From: JAAUQA01 sp036351435
GTDB lineage: Bacteria > Pseudomonadota > Gammaproteobacteria > Competibacterales > Competibacteraceae
Assembly: GCA_036351435.1 (NCBI GenBank)
Contig: JAZBPA010000397.1
Location: forward strand, 1 to 23,010
Length of the DNA stretch: 23,010 bases
Direction: 5' to 3'
Shown: piece by piece, positions 1 to 7,772 of the stretch
Position numbering within the stretch: the stretch's first letter is position 1
Layout of the letters: the number at the start of each line of letters is the position of its first letter
Made by a program: the position numbers and the translations under genes
Notes under the pieces: model-generated
Told to the model about the DNA's origin: nothing
The model's input: the letters and a program-made list of their open reading frames with translations, nothing else
Databases searched by the model: none

Positions 1-37
1 GTTCGGACCGTATCTATAACTACCAAGGGGAAGATTT

Positions 38-454
38 ATGAAAGCACGCGTCAGATGGGTAGAGGATATGACCTTTATCGGTGAGGCGGCCAGTGGTCAC
101 GCCGTGGTGATGGATGGCCCACCCGAACTGGGCGGGCACAACCTCGGTACTCGGCCCATGGAAATGGTGTTGTTGGGATTAGGCGGATGCACTGCTATCG
201 ACGTGCTTAATATCCTCCATAAGGCCCGCCAGGCCGTGAGCGATTGCGTGGTAGAGATTGATGCCGAGCGAGCCGATAGCGAACCTAAGGTGTATACCCG
301 CATTCATGTGCATTTTATTGTAAGCGGGACCGACTTGAGTGAGCAGCATGTTAAACGTGCAGTCAATCTGTCCGCGGAGAAGTATTGTTCTGTGTCGATT
401 ATGTTGAGTAAAACCGCGCAAATGACTCACACTTACGAGCTACGCAACGAATAA
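38..454 (+). CDS. OsmC family protein (YhfA-like)
   Basis: 138-residue OsmC/Ohr-fold protein; family members are thiol peroxidases or poorly characterised redox proteins. Two cysteines sit where the family carries its redox pair: C51 in a GLGGCTAID segment and C117 in EKYCS. The length and the internal motif PMEMVLLGLGGC resemble E. coli YhfA (about 134 residues), which neighbours crp. The start is supported by an AAGGGGAAG ribosome binding site just upstream. In Pseudomonas an OsmC-like gene lies between the crp homologue vfr and speD, so a crp-type gene may lie just left of the window; that is inference. Substrate is unknown. Family assignment is firm; actual peroxidase activity is not shown. 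Confidence 0.9.
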   Translation: MKARVRWVEDMTFIGEAASGHAVVMDGPPELGGHNLGTRPMEMVLLGLGGCTAIDVLNILHKARQAVSDCVVEIDAERADSEPKVYTRIHVHFIVSGTDLSEQHVKRAVNLSAEKYCSVSIMLSKTAQMTHTYELRNE

Positions 455-467
455 TCGGAATATCTGC

Positions 468-495
468 TATACACCGCTACTGTGGTTGCTATAAT
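468..495 (+). promoter_or_regulatory. Probable sigma-70 promoter of speD
   Basis: A perfect -10 TATAAT (490-495) carries an extended TG motif (TGC directly before it). A weak -35 TATACA (468-473) lies 16 bases upstream. It sits in the gap between the osmC-like gene and speD, about 50 bases before the speD start, so speD probably has its own promoter rather than relying on read-through. Confidence 0.65.
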
Positions 496-545
496 TAACA
501 GTTTTTCGCAATTACTCATGGGTTTTTCGGCTGCGGGGGATAGGC

Positions 546-1376
546 ATGATGAAACCAAAACCACTCCCCAGGTTGCGGTTGCACGGGTTTAATAATCTAA
601 CTAAGTCGCTCAGTTTTAATATTTACGACATTTGCTATGCCGTCACTAACGAGCAACAGGGGCGTTATCTTGAGTACATTGATAATGTCTATAACGCTGA
701 GCGATTGACGGAAATCCTAACCCATGTCTCCCAAATTATTGGCGCTAATATCCTAAATGTCGCCCGCCAGGACTACGATCCTAAAGGCGCCAGCGTAACT
801 ATGCTGATTGCCGAGGAACCGATTTGTACCGGGCGCTTGTATGATGGTGAGTCGCCTGAGCCAGGACCGTTGGATGGGGAAGCGGTTGTTGCCCATTTGG
901 ATAAAAGCCATATTACCGTGCACACCTACCCGGAAAGCCACCCGGACAACGGAATCAGTACGTTTCGGGCTGATATCGATGTGTCGACCTGTGGCCGCAT
1001 TTCACCGCTCAAGGCATTGAATTATCTGATTCACAGTTTCGAATCCGATATTGTTTATGTCGATTACCGGGTGCGAGGATTTACCCGCGATGTGGATGGC
1101 AAAAAACATTTCATGGATCATCAGATCAATTCGATTCAAAACTATATCGCCAAGGACACCAAAGAACGGTATCAAATGATTGATGTGAATGTGTACCAGG
1201 AAAATGTGTTTCACACCAAGATGTTGCTGAAGGACTTTGACCTTAATAACTATCTTTTCAGTGTGGACAAAATGGATATTCCCCCGCGTGAGCAGACTGA
1301 AATTGAAAATCGCTTACGGCGGGAGATGGCCGAGATTTTCTACGGCAGGAATTTGCGCCAGGGGTTGGCGATATAA
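546..1376 (+). CDS. speD: S-adenosylmethionine decarboxylase proenzyme
   Basis: Pyruvoyl-dependent decarboxylase that makes decarboxylated S-adenosylmethionine, the aminopropyl donor for spermidine synthesis in the cytoplasm. The protein is 276 residues, close to the 264-residue E. coli-type (class 1A) enzyme. The self-cleavage site is clear: K120-S121 in LDKSHITVHTYPESHP, where S121 becomes the pyruvoyl group. C149 (DVSTCG) matches the conserved E. coli Cys140 with the same offset. The segments SPLKALNYLIH and DYRVRGFTRD are near-identical to E. coli. Two adjacent ATGs (546, 549) are possible starts; a G-rich GGGGGATAGG precedes them. No spermidine synthase gene is in the window. It converges with coq7, with 14 bases between the stops. 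Confidence 0.97.
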   Translation: MMKPKPLPRLRLHGFNNLTKSLSFNIYDICYAVTNEQQGRYLEYIDNVYNAERLTEILTHVSQIIGANILNVARQDYDPKGASVTMLIAEEPICTGRLYDGESPEPGPLDGEAVVAHLDKSHITVHTYPESHPDNGISTFRADIDVSTCGRISPLKALNYLIHSFESDIVYVDYRVRGFTRDVDGKKHFMDHQINSIQNYIAKDTKERYQMIDVNVYQENVFHTKMLLKDFDLNNYLFSVDKMDIPPREQTEIENRLRREMAEIFYGRNLRQGLAI

Positions 1377-1390
1377 CGCGGGTTGGCGCG

Positions 1391-2035
1391 TCAAATCCAG
1401 TAAGTTGTACGAGTCATGACTTTGGCAGCAGTGCGCATCAGCAAACGAATAGGCAGCGGCAACGGGATTCCGCCAGCATCCAATGCGGTGGTGGCGTGGC
1501 GGTCTTCGTCGGCTTTCATGGTCTTAAGGATTGTTTGGCTTTTCTCATCATGCTTCGGTAACCGTTGCATATGCTCATCCAAGTGCCGCACGACCTGATG
1601 TTCGGTTTCTGCGAGAAAGCCTAAATTCCAGCGGTCTCCTATCCGGCCATTGAGCGCTCCGATCATGAACGAGCCAGCATAGAATAAGGGGTTTAGTATG
1701 CTGGTATGGCTATTCAATTCGCGCAAGCGGGTTTCGCACCAGTCCAAATGATCGTTTTCTTCAGCCGCTGCCTGGAGCAATTGCTGCTTTACTTGATCTT
1801 GCTGGGCGGTTGCGGCTTGGCCCTGATAAAGTGCTTGAGCGCACACCTCTCCGGTATGATTGACCCGCATGAGTCGAGCAGACTGCTGGCGTTCGCTGGC
1901 TGTTAAGTGATCTTCGGTTGCTGTATCGGCGGGATTGTCGCGACCGGTAGTTGGCGGGCGACCGAACAGGGTGCACAGGGCTTGATCGAAGTGCATGAGC
2001 GCTTGGTCGATGGGCGTGTATGGGCGATTCATCAT
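1391..2035 (-). CDS. coq7: 5-demethoxyubiquinone hydroxylase (2-polyprenyl-3-methyl-6-methoxy-1,4-benzoquinone monooxygenase)
   Basis: Diiron hydroxylase that performs the C6 hydroxylation late in ubiquinone synthesis, at the inner membrane. The protein has 214 residues. The ferritin-like diiron ligands are all visible: E63 in NHTGEV, E93xxH96 in AEENDHLDW, E145 in AETEHQVV, and E177xxH180 in ADEDRHA. This type replaces the flavin enzyme UbiF used by enterobacteria, which is one reason to place the organism outside that order. The ATGs at 2035 and 2032 are both possible; the ribosome binding site is weak (GCAGGCTC). It is transcribed away from rplM, so the 2036-2202 gap holds divergent promoters. 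Confidence 0.95.
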   Translation of the reverse strand: MMNRPYTPIDQALMHFDQALCTLFGRPPTTGRDNPADTATEDHLTASERQQSARLMRVNHTGEVCAQALYQGQAATAQQDQVKQQLLQAAAEENDHLDWCETRLRELNSHTSILNPLFYAGSFMIGALNGRIGDRWNLGFLAETEHQVVRHLDEHMQRLPKHDEKSQTILKTMKADEDRHATTALDAGGIPLPLPIRLLMRTAAKVMTRTTYWI

Positions 2036-2132
2036 GAGCCTGCATCCGTTATCGGAAAGAATATCATCGCTCTATTTTACCCGGAAAATGGCAGAGATTG
2101 CGTTTATAGAATCAAAAAGTTGCATGACCCGG

Positions 2133-2161
2133 TTGTCAAGCCTGATGGGCTTGCGTATCAT
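2133..2161 (+). promoter_or_regulatory. Probable sigma-70 promoter of rplM-rpsI
   Basis: -35 TTGTCA (2133-2138) and -10 TATCAT (2156-2161) are separated by 17 bases and lie about 40 bases before the rplM start. This leaves a short 5' leader. In E. coli L13 represses its own operon through the leader; I could not identify that structure here by eye. Confidence 0.6.
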
Positions 2162-2202
2162 TTCCGATTCTTTCTTAAGTACGAATTTTGGTGTGAGTAT
2201 CC

Positions 2203-2631
2203 ATGAAAACATATAGTGCCAAGCCGGCAGAAGTGGTGCGCGACTGGTATGTGATAGATGCCACTGATAAAGTCCTGGGCCGCTTGGCCAGCGAGATCGC
2301 TCGTCGCTTACGGGGAAAACACAAACCCGAATATACCCCGCATGTTGATACGGGCGACTACATTATCGTGGTCAATGCCGAGAAGATCAGCGTCACCGGC
2401 AACAAACTGACCGATAAAACCTATCATTGGCATACCGGTTACATCGGCGGTATTAAATCCATCACCTTAGATAAGCTATTGCGGAAAAAGCCTGAACGGG
2501 TCATTGAGCATGCAGTGAAGGGGATGTTGCCGAAAAATCCTCTGGGTCGGGCCATGTTCCGCAAGCTCAAAGTGTTTGCGGGCCCTCGTCATAAACACAG
2601 TGCTCAGCAACCGCAATCCTTAGAATTGTGA
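2203..2631 (+). CDS. rplM: 50S ribosomal protein L13
   Basis: Large-subunit protein that binds 23S rRNA early in assembly. It has 142 residues, the same length as in E. coli, and is collinear with it throughout: N-terminal RDWYVIDATDKVLGRLAS, central EYTPHVDTGDYIIVVNA, and C-terminal KGMLPKNPLGRAMFRKLKV followed by AAQQP-like HSAQQPQ. It is followed 31 bases later by rpsI, the universal bacterial arrangement, and they are almost certainly co-transcribed. A GTGAG ribosome binding site precedes the ATG. Nothing unusual in the protein. Confidence 0.99.
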   Translation: MKTYSAKPAEVVRDWYVIDATDKVLGRLASEIARRLRGKHKPEYTPHVDTGDYIIVVNAEKISVTGNKLTDKTYHWHTGYIGGIKSITLDKLLRKKPERVIEHAVKGMLPKNPLGRAMFRKLKVFAGPRHKHSAQQPQSLEL

Positions 2632-2662
2632 CATCAGCTGATTTGCGTTAGGTCAATATAAA

Positions 2663-3061
2663 ATGGCAGAAAATCAACAGTATTATGGCACCGGCCGGCG
2701 TAAAACTGCCGCTGCACGAGTGTTTTTACGCCCAGGCGGTACGGGTCAAATCAATGTCAATGGGTTGTCTTTGGATAGGTATTTCGGCCGTGAAACCTCG
2801 CGTATGATTACTCGCCAGGCTTTGCAAGTCGTTGAAATGTTGGATAAGTTTGATTTGCATATTACTGTCAGCGGCGGTGGTATGAGTGGGCAGGCTGGCG
2901 CTATCCGCCACGGCATCACCCGCGCGCTGATGCAATATGATGAAAGTTTACGGTCCCCACTGCGCAAAGCCGGCTTTGTCACTCGCGATGCCCGCGAAGT
3001 CGAACGCAAAAAAGTCGGGCTGCGCAAAGCACGTCGCGCGACTCAATACTCCAAGCGTTAA
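2663..3061 (+). CDS. rpsI: 30S ribosomal protein S9
   Basis: Small-subunit protein whose basic C-terminal tail reaches the P-site tRNA. It has 132 residues against 130 in E. coli. The opening YYGTGRRKTAAARVF, the segment SGQAGAIRHGITRAL, and the terminal KKVGLRKARR...SKR are diagnostic; the terminal Lys-Arg is intact. It is second in the rplM-rpsI operon. A tRNA-Gln gene starts only five bases after its stop codon, so the two probably share a transcript unless a promoter lies inside rpsI. Confidence 0.99.
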   Translation: MAENQQYYGTGRRKTAAARVFLRPGGTGQINVNGLSLDRYFGRETSRMITRQALQVVEMLDKFDLHITVSGGGMSGQAGAIRHGITRALMQYDESLRSPLRKAGFVTRDAREVERKKVGLRKARRATQYSKR

Positions 3062-3066
3062 TCGTC

Positions 3067-3140
3067 TGGGGGATCGTCTAGCGGCAGGACTACGGACTCT
3101 GACTCCGTCAACCCAGGTTCGAATCCTGGTCCCCCAGCCA
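3067..3140 (+). tRNA. tRNA-Gln (anticodon CTG)
   Basis: A 74-base cloverleaf with genome-encoded CCA (3138-3140). The acceptor arms TGGGGGA and TCCCCCA pair, including the U1-A72 pair typical of bacterial tRNA-Gln, with discriminator G. The anticodon stem ACGGA/TCCGT encloses loop CTCTGAC, giving anticodon CTG, which reads the glutamine codon CAG. The T arm is CCAGG-TTCGAAT-CCTGG. It closely resembles E. coli glnV/glnX-type tRNA. It lies five bases after rpsI with no room for a separate promoter between them. Confidence 0.97.
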
Positions 3141-3337
3141 ATCAAAACACCGGCTTATGGATTGAGCCGCGTCTATCTCACAGCACGAATCTATAGCACC
3201 CTCCATTCAAAACACTCTTCTTCTTGGCCCAATAGGCCTCAGTTAATCGATTAAATTCTCGATTAATCCGGTTCGTCAGCTACAGAACGACAATACCGAC
3301 GCACGCTCAGTAACATCTGTCTCCAAGCTTTATACGG

Positions 3338-3365
3338 CACCGATCGGCTTGCAAGCCGATTGGTG
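3338..3365. repeat. 28-bp near-perfect palindrome
   Basis: The two 14-base arms (3338-3351 starting CACCGATCGG, 3352-3365 ending GATTGGTG) are inverted repeats with a single G-T type mismatch and no spacer. As RNA they would fold into a stable hairpin with a tight central loop. No long T-run follows, so a classic intrinsic terminator is uncertain. Alternatives are a cruciform, a dyad protein-binding site or a dispersed palindromic repeat. Confidence 0.7.
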
Positions 3366-3706
3366 TGTTTATAGCGTGCTGAAAAAATACACCCATTGGC
3401 CCTATTAGCTTTTGTTTTATCGCAAATGTTGCGCTCTCCCCGCGCCGTCAGGCCTCCCTCCTGTGGTATTTGTTGCACATAACAACGGGGGCTGCTAAGT
3501 AAACCACTGACCTCTTAGCACTCATTACAGGTTGCATAGTGGGCCAGTTCAGTGCAAGCTAACAACCAACTAAAGTAATGAAGTCCTTGGCAAAAGATAA
3601 ATAAAAATGATGCATTTTCAACTGGCGCGGGCTAAGGACACTCAAACAGATAAATGTTGCTCTTATGCAACGGATTTTCAGATTTGTGTTTTTTTTGAAA
3701 AAAAGA

Positions 3707-3745
3707 GTTGCTTTTGTGCTTCACAATGTGTATAAATTAAGCAAC
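3707..3745. promoter_or_regulatory. Inverted repeat bracketing the porin promoter (possible operator)
   Basis: GTTGCTT (3707-3713, overlapping the -35) and its exact reverse complement AAGCAAC (3739-3745, at the expected transcript start) flank the promoter. Their centres are 32 bases apart, close to three helical turns. The placement is what a repressor bridging the promoter would need. Seven-base repeats can occur by chance, so this is suggestive only. Confidence 0.3.
3708..3736 (+). promoter_or_regulatory. Probable sigma-70 promoter of the porin gene
   Basis: -35 TTGCTT (3708-3713) and -10 TATAAA (3731-3736) with exactly 17 bases between. An AT-rich block with T and A runs lies immediately upstream (3690-3704) and could act as an UP element. 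The predicted transcript start near 3743 gives a leader of about 60 bases before the porin ATG. Confidence 0.7.
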
Positions 3746-3800
3746 GAAGTTTGAAGGTCGCTTTGTTGTACGCTCACAACATAAACCTAGGAGTTACATT

Positions 3801-4922
3801 ATGAAGAAGTCTGCTATCGCGCTGGCTATCGCAGCCGCAATGGCTGTTACCGCTGGGCCGGTTTCCGCTGAAACCACTTTGTATGGTTCCGCCCGTGTGT
3901 CTGTAGATTGGGTCGATCCAGATGCTGATTTTGACGACAGTCTTGGAGACTTTGTCGACTCATTCGGTGGGGATGATGACTTCTGGGAAGTCGTCAATAA
4001 TTCCTCGCGCTTAGGGGTTAAGGGTTCCGAAGATTTAGGTAATGGGCTAAGTGCCATTTACCAATATGAATTCGGTGTCAATATTACCGGAGGCGGTAGC
4101 TACTTTAACTCCAACCGGCCACGCTGGGTGGGTTTGAAAGGGGATAGCTGGGGTGCCATTACTTTAGGTACGCAGTGGTCGCCATTCTACAATAATTCAA
4201 TCGGCTACTTCGACCAGTTCAATAGTGGTCGTACCTTCGCTTATTACGAACGGGGAACCTTTAACCAGGCCTTCGTTGATGACTTTGATAACGATGGCGA
4301 TCTGGAGGCCATTTCTGTCGATACCAAGGGTGGTATTGCTGAATTTCGTCGCGCCGACTCCCTGGTCTACACTACGCCCAATTGGAGCGGTTTCAGTGGC
4401 CAACTGATGTTGGTCATGGACGGCGAAGCCGGTAAAAGCTCGGTAGACGTATGGGAACTAGGCGCTAAGTACACCAATGCCGGGTTCTTCGTCGGTGGTG
4501 CTTGGATTAGTGACGAGGTTTCCAAAGACGATGAGTACTCCATCGCCTTAGGTTATGCTGCTCCGCAATGGGGTGTTGGCTTCGGCTGGCAGCGTTACAG
4601 TCCTGATCAGGAAGCGGTCATCACTGTGATTGATGATGTCAATAATGTGATCGCGATTGAAACTCAGACCGATATTGATACCTATACCCTGCAAGGTTCC
4701 TATACCTTCGGTAACAACATCATCCGGGCAACCTGGGCCTATGCAGACATCAACGACACCGGCCCGCTTGAGTACGACAACATTAACTTTTATGAAGTCG
4801 GCTATCAGCACAATCTGAGTAAGCGTACCCGGTTGTGGGTTGAATACATCGGTAATGATGACGAGAACCAGGGTGGCACTGACAGCAATGCTGTCTCCAT
4901 CGGTGTACGTCACGACTTCTAA
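3801..4922 (+). CDS. Outer membrane general porin (Gram-negative porin family)
   Basis: A 373-residue precursor expected to form a trimeric beta-barrel for passive uptake of small solutes. A Sec signal peptide is clear: MKK, a hydrophobic alanine-rich core, and cleavage after VSA near residue 23. The mature protein begins ETTLYGSARVS, as in OmpC/PhoE-like porins, contains SSRLGVKGSEDLGNGLSAIYQYE, and ends VRHDF with the C-terminal phenylalanine recognised by the BAM complex. The region around residues 35-53 and several predicted loops are very rich in aspartate, suggesting a cation-selective or salt-adapted surface (inference). The AGGAG ribosome binding site is ideally placed. It has its own promoter and terminator, so it is probably a single-gene unit. 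Confidence 0.93.
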   Translation: MKKSAIALAIAAAMAVTAGPVSAETTLYGSARVSVDWVDPDADFDDSLGDFVDSFGGDDDFWEVVNNSSRLGVKGSEDLGNGLSAIYQYEFGVNITGGGSYFNSNRPRWVGLKGDSWGAITLGTQWSPFYNNSIGYFDQFNSGRTFAYYERGTFNQAFVDDFDNDGDLEAISVDTKGGIAEFRRADSLVYTTPNWSGFSGQLMLVMDGEAGKSSVDVWELGAKYTNAGFFVGGAWISDEVSKDDEYSIALGYAAPQWGVGFGWQRYSPDQEAVITVIDDVNNVIAIETQTDIDTYTLQGSYTFGNNIIRATWAYADINDTGPLEYDNINFYEVGYQHNLSKRTRLWVEYIGNDDENQGGTDSNAVSIGVRHDF

Positions 4923-4957
4923 TCAGGCCTAACCAAGAAGCCTGAACGAAGCCTGTT

Positions 4958-4984
4958 ACGGGCGCCCCCGGGCGCCCGTTTTTT
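4958..4984 (+). terminator. Strong rho-independent terminator of the porin gene
   Basis: Perfect GC-rich 10-base arms ACGGGCGCCC (4958-4967) and GGGCGCCCGT (4970-4979) around CC, followed by six T residues (4979-4984). It lies 36 bases after the porin stop. The convergent rpiA stop codon overlaps the T tract, so the hairpin also separates the two genes; it lacks a U-run for leftward transcripts. Confidence 0.93.
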
Positions 4985-5657
4985 ATTGTGTAACGCGCTT
5001 AGCACGCAACTCTTTGGTGCCATCTGGACTACCCAGCAATAACACGTCTGCCGGGCGGTGGGCGAACAGTCCGACCGTGACAATTCCGGCGATGCTATTC
5101 AACTCCGTCTCCAACTGAATGGGCTCAAGGATGGTTAAGTTGTGCACATCCAAAATTAAATTGCCATTGTCGGTGATGAAATTTTCTCGTAATACCGGTT
5201 GCCCACCACGGCGCAATAATTCCCGACCGACATGACTGCGGGCCATAGGGATCACTTCAACGGGCAATGGGAAAGACCCCAGCACATCGACTAACTTGGA
5301 TTGGTCGGCGACGCAGATGAATTTTTCGCTGGCTGCAGCGACAATTTTTTCGCGTGTCAACGCACCGCCACCACCTTTGATTAACTGCAGAAGACGATTG
5401 GCCTCATCAGCACCATCCACGTATACGGGTAAGGGTCCGGCTACATTCAAATCCAGCACCCGAATACCGTGGCTCTTAAGTCGCTGAGTAGACGCTTCGG
5501 AACTAGAGACCGCGCCATCAATTCTCCCTTTAATGCGGGCTAAGGCATCAATGAAATGATTGACGGTAGACCCTGTGCCAACACCGACTACGGCATCGTC
5601 TTCAATAAACTGTAAAGCCGCTTCCGCAGCCTGTTTTTTCATGTCATCGTGAGTCAT
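4983..5657 (-). CDS. rpiA: Ribose-5-phosphate isomerase A
   Basis: Interconverts ribose 5-phosphate and ribulose 5-phosphate in the pentose phosphate pathway. From the ATG at 5657 the protein has 224 residues (E. coli 219), and the catalytic and binding residues fall at the same numbers as in E. coli: D81 and D84 in VDGADE, K94 in IKGGGG and E103 in LTREKI. The phosphate-binding GVGTGSTV is near residue 25. I chose 5657 because AAGGA lies at good spacing before it; an upstream TTG at 5675 would add six residues but would begin within the ribosome binding region. It is divergent from ilvA, an arrangement also found in Pseudomonas. Confidence 0.97.
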   Translation of the reverse strand: MTHDDMKKQAAEAALQFIEDDAVVGVGTGSTVNHFIDALARIKGRIDGAVSSSEASTQRLKSHGIRVLDLNVAGPLPVYVDGADEANRLLQLIKGGGGALTREKIVAAASEKFICVADQSKLVDVLGSFPLPVEVIPMARSHVGRELLRRGGQPVLRENFITDNGNLILDVHNLTILEPIQLETELNSIAGIVTVGLFAHRPADVLLLGSPDGTKELRAKRVTQ

Positions 5658-5740
5658 CAACGCTTTCCTTCTCAATAGATATTAAGACTGCGCCGGTCAC
5701 GGTTAAACTGCACCGCATCGGCAATGGCTGGAACAAGGTT

Positions 5741-7270
5741 ATGCATCGCTATATCAAGAAAATCCTCACTGCCCGCGTCTATGACGTTGCTGTCGAAAGT
5801 CCGTTGGATCCGCTGCCCCGTCTATCGCGACGACTAGGCAACCGCGTGTTGCTGAAACGCGAAGATTTGCAGCCGGTATTCTCCTTTAAACTGCGTGGCG
5901 CCTACAACAAAATGTCGCAATTACCGCGCACGGTACTGGAAAAAGGCGTTATTTGTTCCTCAGCAGGGAACCATGCGCAAGGCGTTGCGCTGTCGGCCGG
6001 TCGCTTGGGAATACGAGCGGTTATCGTGATGCCTGGTACCACGCCGGCAATCAAAGTCGAAGCAGTCAGGAATCTGGGCGGTGAAATAATCCTGCATGGT
6101 GATACCTATGATGAAGCCTATCAATGCGCTAAACAGTTGGAAGAAGAACAAGGACTGACGTTTATTCACCCCTATGACGATCCGGATGTCATCGCTGGCC
6201 AAGGAACCGTCGGTATGGAAATATTACGTCAGCACCCCGATCCTATTGAGGCTATTTTTATCGCCATCGGTGGCGGCGGTCTGTTGTCCGGTGTCGCTGT
6301 CTACACCAAGTTTCTGCGACCTGACATTAAGATCATCGGGGTGGAACCGGAAGATGCGGCTTCAATGTACGAGGCGTTACGGCAGAACGAACGGGTCACG
6401 TTGGATCAGGTCGGTATCTTTGCCGATGGGGTAGCGGTCCGCCAAGCGGGGGAAGAAACTTTCCGGCTCGCCAAGGAATTGGTCGATGAAGTGATTCTGG
6501 TCTCCACCGACGAAATTTGTGCAGCCATCAAGGATATTTTCGATGACACCCGCTCGATTGCCGAACCAGCCGGCGCACTCGGTACTGCCGGGTTAAAGAA
6601 ATACGTCGCTCGAAATGGGACCAGCGATGCTAATTTAGTCGCCATCAATTGCGGCGCCAATATCAATTTCGATCGCCTACGCCATGTCGCTGAACGGGCC
6701 GAGCTTGGCGAACAACAAGAAGCGCTGCTGGCGGTTGCGGTTCCAGAACGGCCGGGTAGTTTTAAACAGTTCTGTCAAACCATCGGTAAACGCAATATCA
6801 CTGAATTTAACTACCGCTATGCTGATCCAACCCAGGCTTGGGTGTTTGCAGGTCTTGGATTGTCTGGGGGGCGTACCGAGAAAGATCATCTGTTAGCCAC
6901 TCTTAGGGAGCAGGGCTACCAAGTGCTGGACATGAGCGATAATGAGATGGCTAAGCTTCATGTGCGGTACATGGTGGGCGGCCATGCCCCCGAAATTCGC
7001 GATGAGATCCTATACCGTTTCGAATTTCCCGAACGGCCCGGCGCACTGCTGAAATTCCTCACCGGCATGGCGCAAGGGTGGAATATCAGTTTATTTCATT
7101 ACCGCAACCACGGCTCTGACTACGGCAGAGTGTTAACCGGTGTGCAAGTGCCAGAGTCGGAACGTGCCCGTTTTCAGAGCTATCTGGATGAACTGGGGTA
7201 TGCGTATCGGCTTGAATCCGATAATCCCGCCTACCGGGTTTTTCTGGGTAGACAAGGCGCGGACAGCTGA
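5741..7270 (+). CDS. ilvA: Threonine ammonia-lyase, biosynthetic (threonine deaminase)
   Basis: PLP enzyme converting threonine to 2-oxobutanoate, the committed step to isoleucine. It has 509 residues (E. coli 514). The PLP lysine is K50 in FSFKLRGAY; SSAGNHAQG (about 73-81) and the phosphate-binding GGGG (177-180) are present. The C-terminal third holds two ACT-like regulatory domains, roughly residues 325-405 and 420-500, containing VPERPGSFKQFC and FPERPGALLKFL; this two-domain form is the isoleucine-inhibited biosynthetic enzyme rather than the short catabolic one. The start is supported by alignment; only AAGG very close to the ATG is seen as a ribosome binding site. It converges with the EVE-domain gene 22 bases downstream. 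Confidence 0.97.
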   Translation: MHRYIKKILTARVYDVAVESPLDPLPRLSRRLGNRVLLKREDLQPVFSFKLRGAYNKMSQLPRTVLEKGVICSSAGNHAQGVALSAGRLGIRAVIVMPGTTPAIKVEAVRNLGGEIILHGDTYDEAYQCAKQLEEEQGLTFIHPYDDPDVIAGQGTVGMEILRQHPDPIEAIFIAIGGGGLLSGVAVYTKFLRPDIKIIGVEPEDAASMYEALRQNERVTLDQVGIFADGVAVRQAGEETFRLAKELVDEVILVSTDEICAAIKDIFDDTRSIAEPAGALGTAGLKKYVARNGTSDANLVAINCGANINFDRLRHVAERAELGEQQEALLAVAVPERPGSFKQFCQTIGKRNITEFNYRYADPTQAWVFAGLGLSGGRTEKDHLLATLREQGYQVLDMSDNEMAKLHVRYMVGGHAPEIRDEILYRFEFPERPGALLKFLTGMAQGWNISLFHYRNHGSDYGRVLTGVQVPESERARFQSYLDELGYAYRLESDNPAYRVFLGRQGADS

Positions 7271-7292
7271 GCAAAGTCGCGCGTCTTGTGCA

Positions 7293-7754
7293 TCACTCCA
7301 AGCCCAGAATACAGTTCCACTGTTCGGTGGTAATCGGCATAACGGACAACCGATTACCGCGCCGTAGCAAGATTAGATCAGCGAGTGCATCGCGCGGTTC
7401 TTTCAATTCAGTGAGTGAAATAAAACGGTCCAGTTTGCGGATCAGTTTTACATCGACACCATACCAACGGGGATTGGCCGAATCGCTGGCAGCATCGAAA
7501 TAGGGACTGCCGGGATCAACAGCAGTGGGGTCAGGGTAGCCGGCCCCCAGCACTTGAACAACGCCGGCGATGCCCGGTATTTTGGTATTGGAGTGATAAA
7601 AAAAGGCGTGATCGCCAGCTTGAAACCGATCGCGGAGTAGATTGCGCGCTTGATAATTACGCACCCCTTCCCAAAAGGTCGTTTGCTTGGGTGCGGCAGC
7701 TAAATCATCAATGCTGAAAACGCTGGGTTCGGATTTAAGCAGCCAATAATTCAT
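7293..7754 (-). CDS. EVE domain-containing protein (THYN1-like)
   Basis: A 153-residue single-domain protein of the EVE/PUA-like family. Recognisable parts are the opening MNYWLLKSEPSVFSIDDL, WEGVRNYQARN at about 29-39, and GDHAFFYHS at about 47-55. EVE domains are thought to bind modified cytosines or other modified bases through an aromatic cage; the function of stand-alone bacterial members is not settled. It lies 18 bases downstream of dcd in the same direction and is probably the last gene of the apbC-dcd transcript, though no strong ribosome binding site is seen. The nucleotide-related neighbour dcd is suggestive but proves nothing. Confidence 0.88.
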   Translation of the reverse strand: MNYWLLKSEPSVFSIDDLAAAPKQTTFWEGVRNYQARNLLRDRFQAGDHAFFYHSNTKIPGIAGVVQVLGAGYPDPTAVDPGSPYFDAASDSANPRWYGVDVKLIRKLDRFISLTELKEPRDALADLILLRRGNRLSVMPITTEQWNCILGLE

Positions 7755-7772
7755 GATCTACTATGGAATAGA

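Larger units (their letters stand above)
3141..3800. other. 660-bp intergenic region between tRNA-Gln and porin
   Basis: No convincing gene on either strand. A 71-codon leftward frame (3263-3478) has no recognisable motif. The stretch holds a long near-perfect palindrome (3338-3365), smaller inverted repeats (TTAATCGA at about 3243 with TCGATTAA at about 3259; TGCTAAG and CTTAGCA around 3493-3520), and the porin promoter at its right end. AT content rises towards the promoter. Long leaders are common upstream of regulated porins, and a small RNA could be encoded here, but I cannot show one. Confidence 0.6.

Noticed and set aside
1376..1391. Hairpin ACGCG/CGCGT between the convergent speD and coq7 stops
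   Set aside because: Only five base pairs and no T-run on either strand; too weak to call a terminator.
3263..3478. A 71-codon minus-strand frame in the intergenic region before the porin
   Set aside because: No ribosome binding site, no recognisable motif, and it contains the long palindrome; more likely non-coding.
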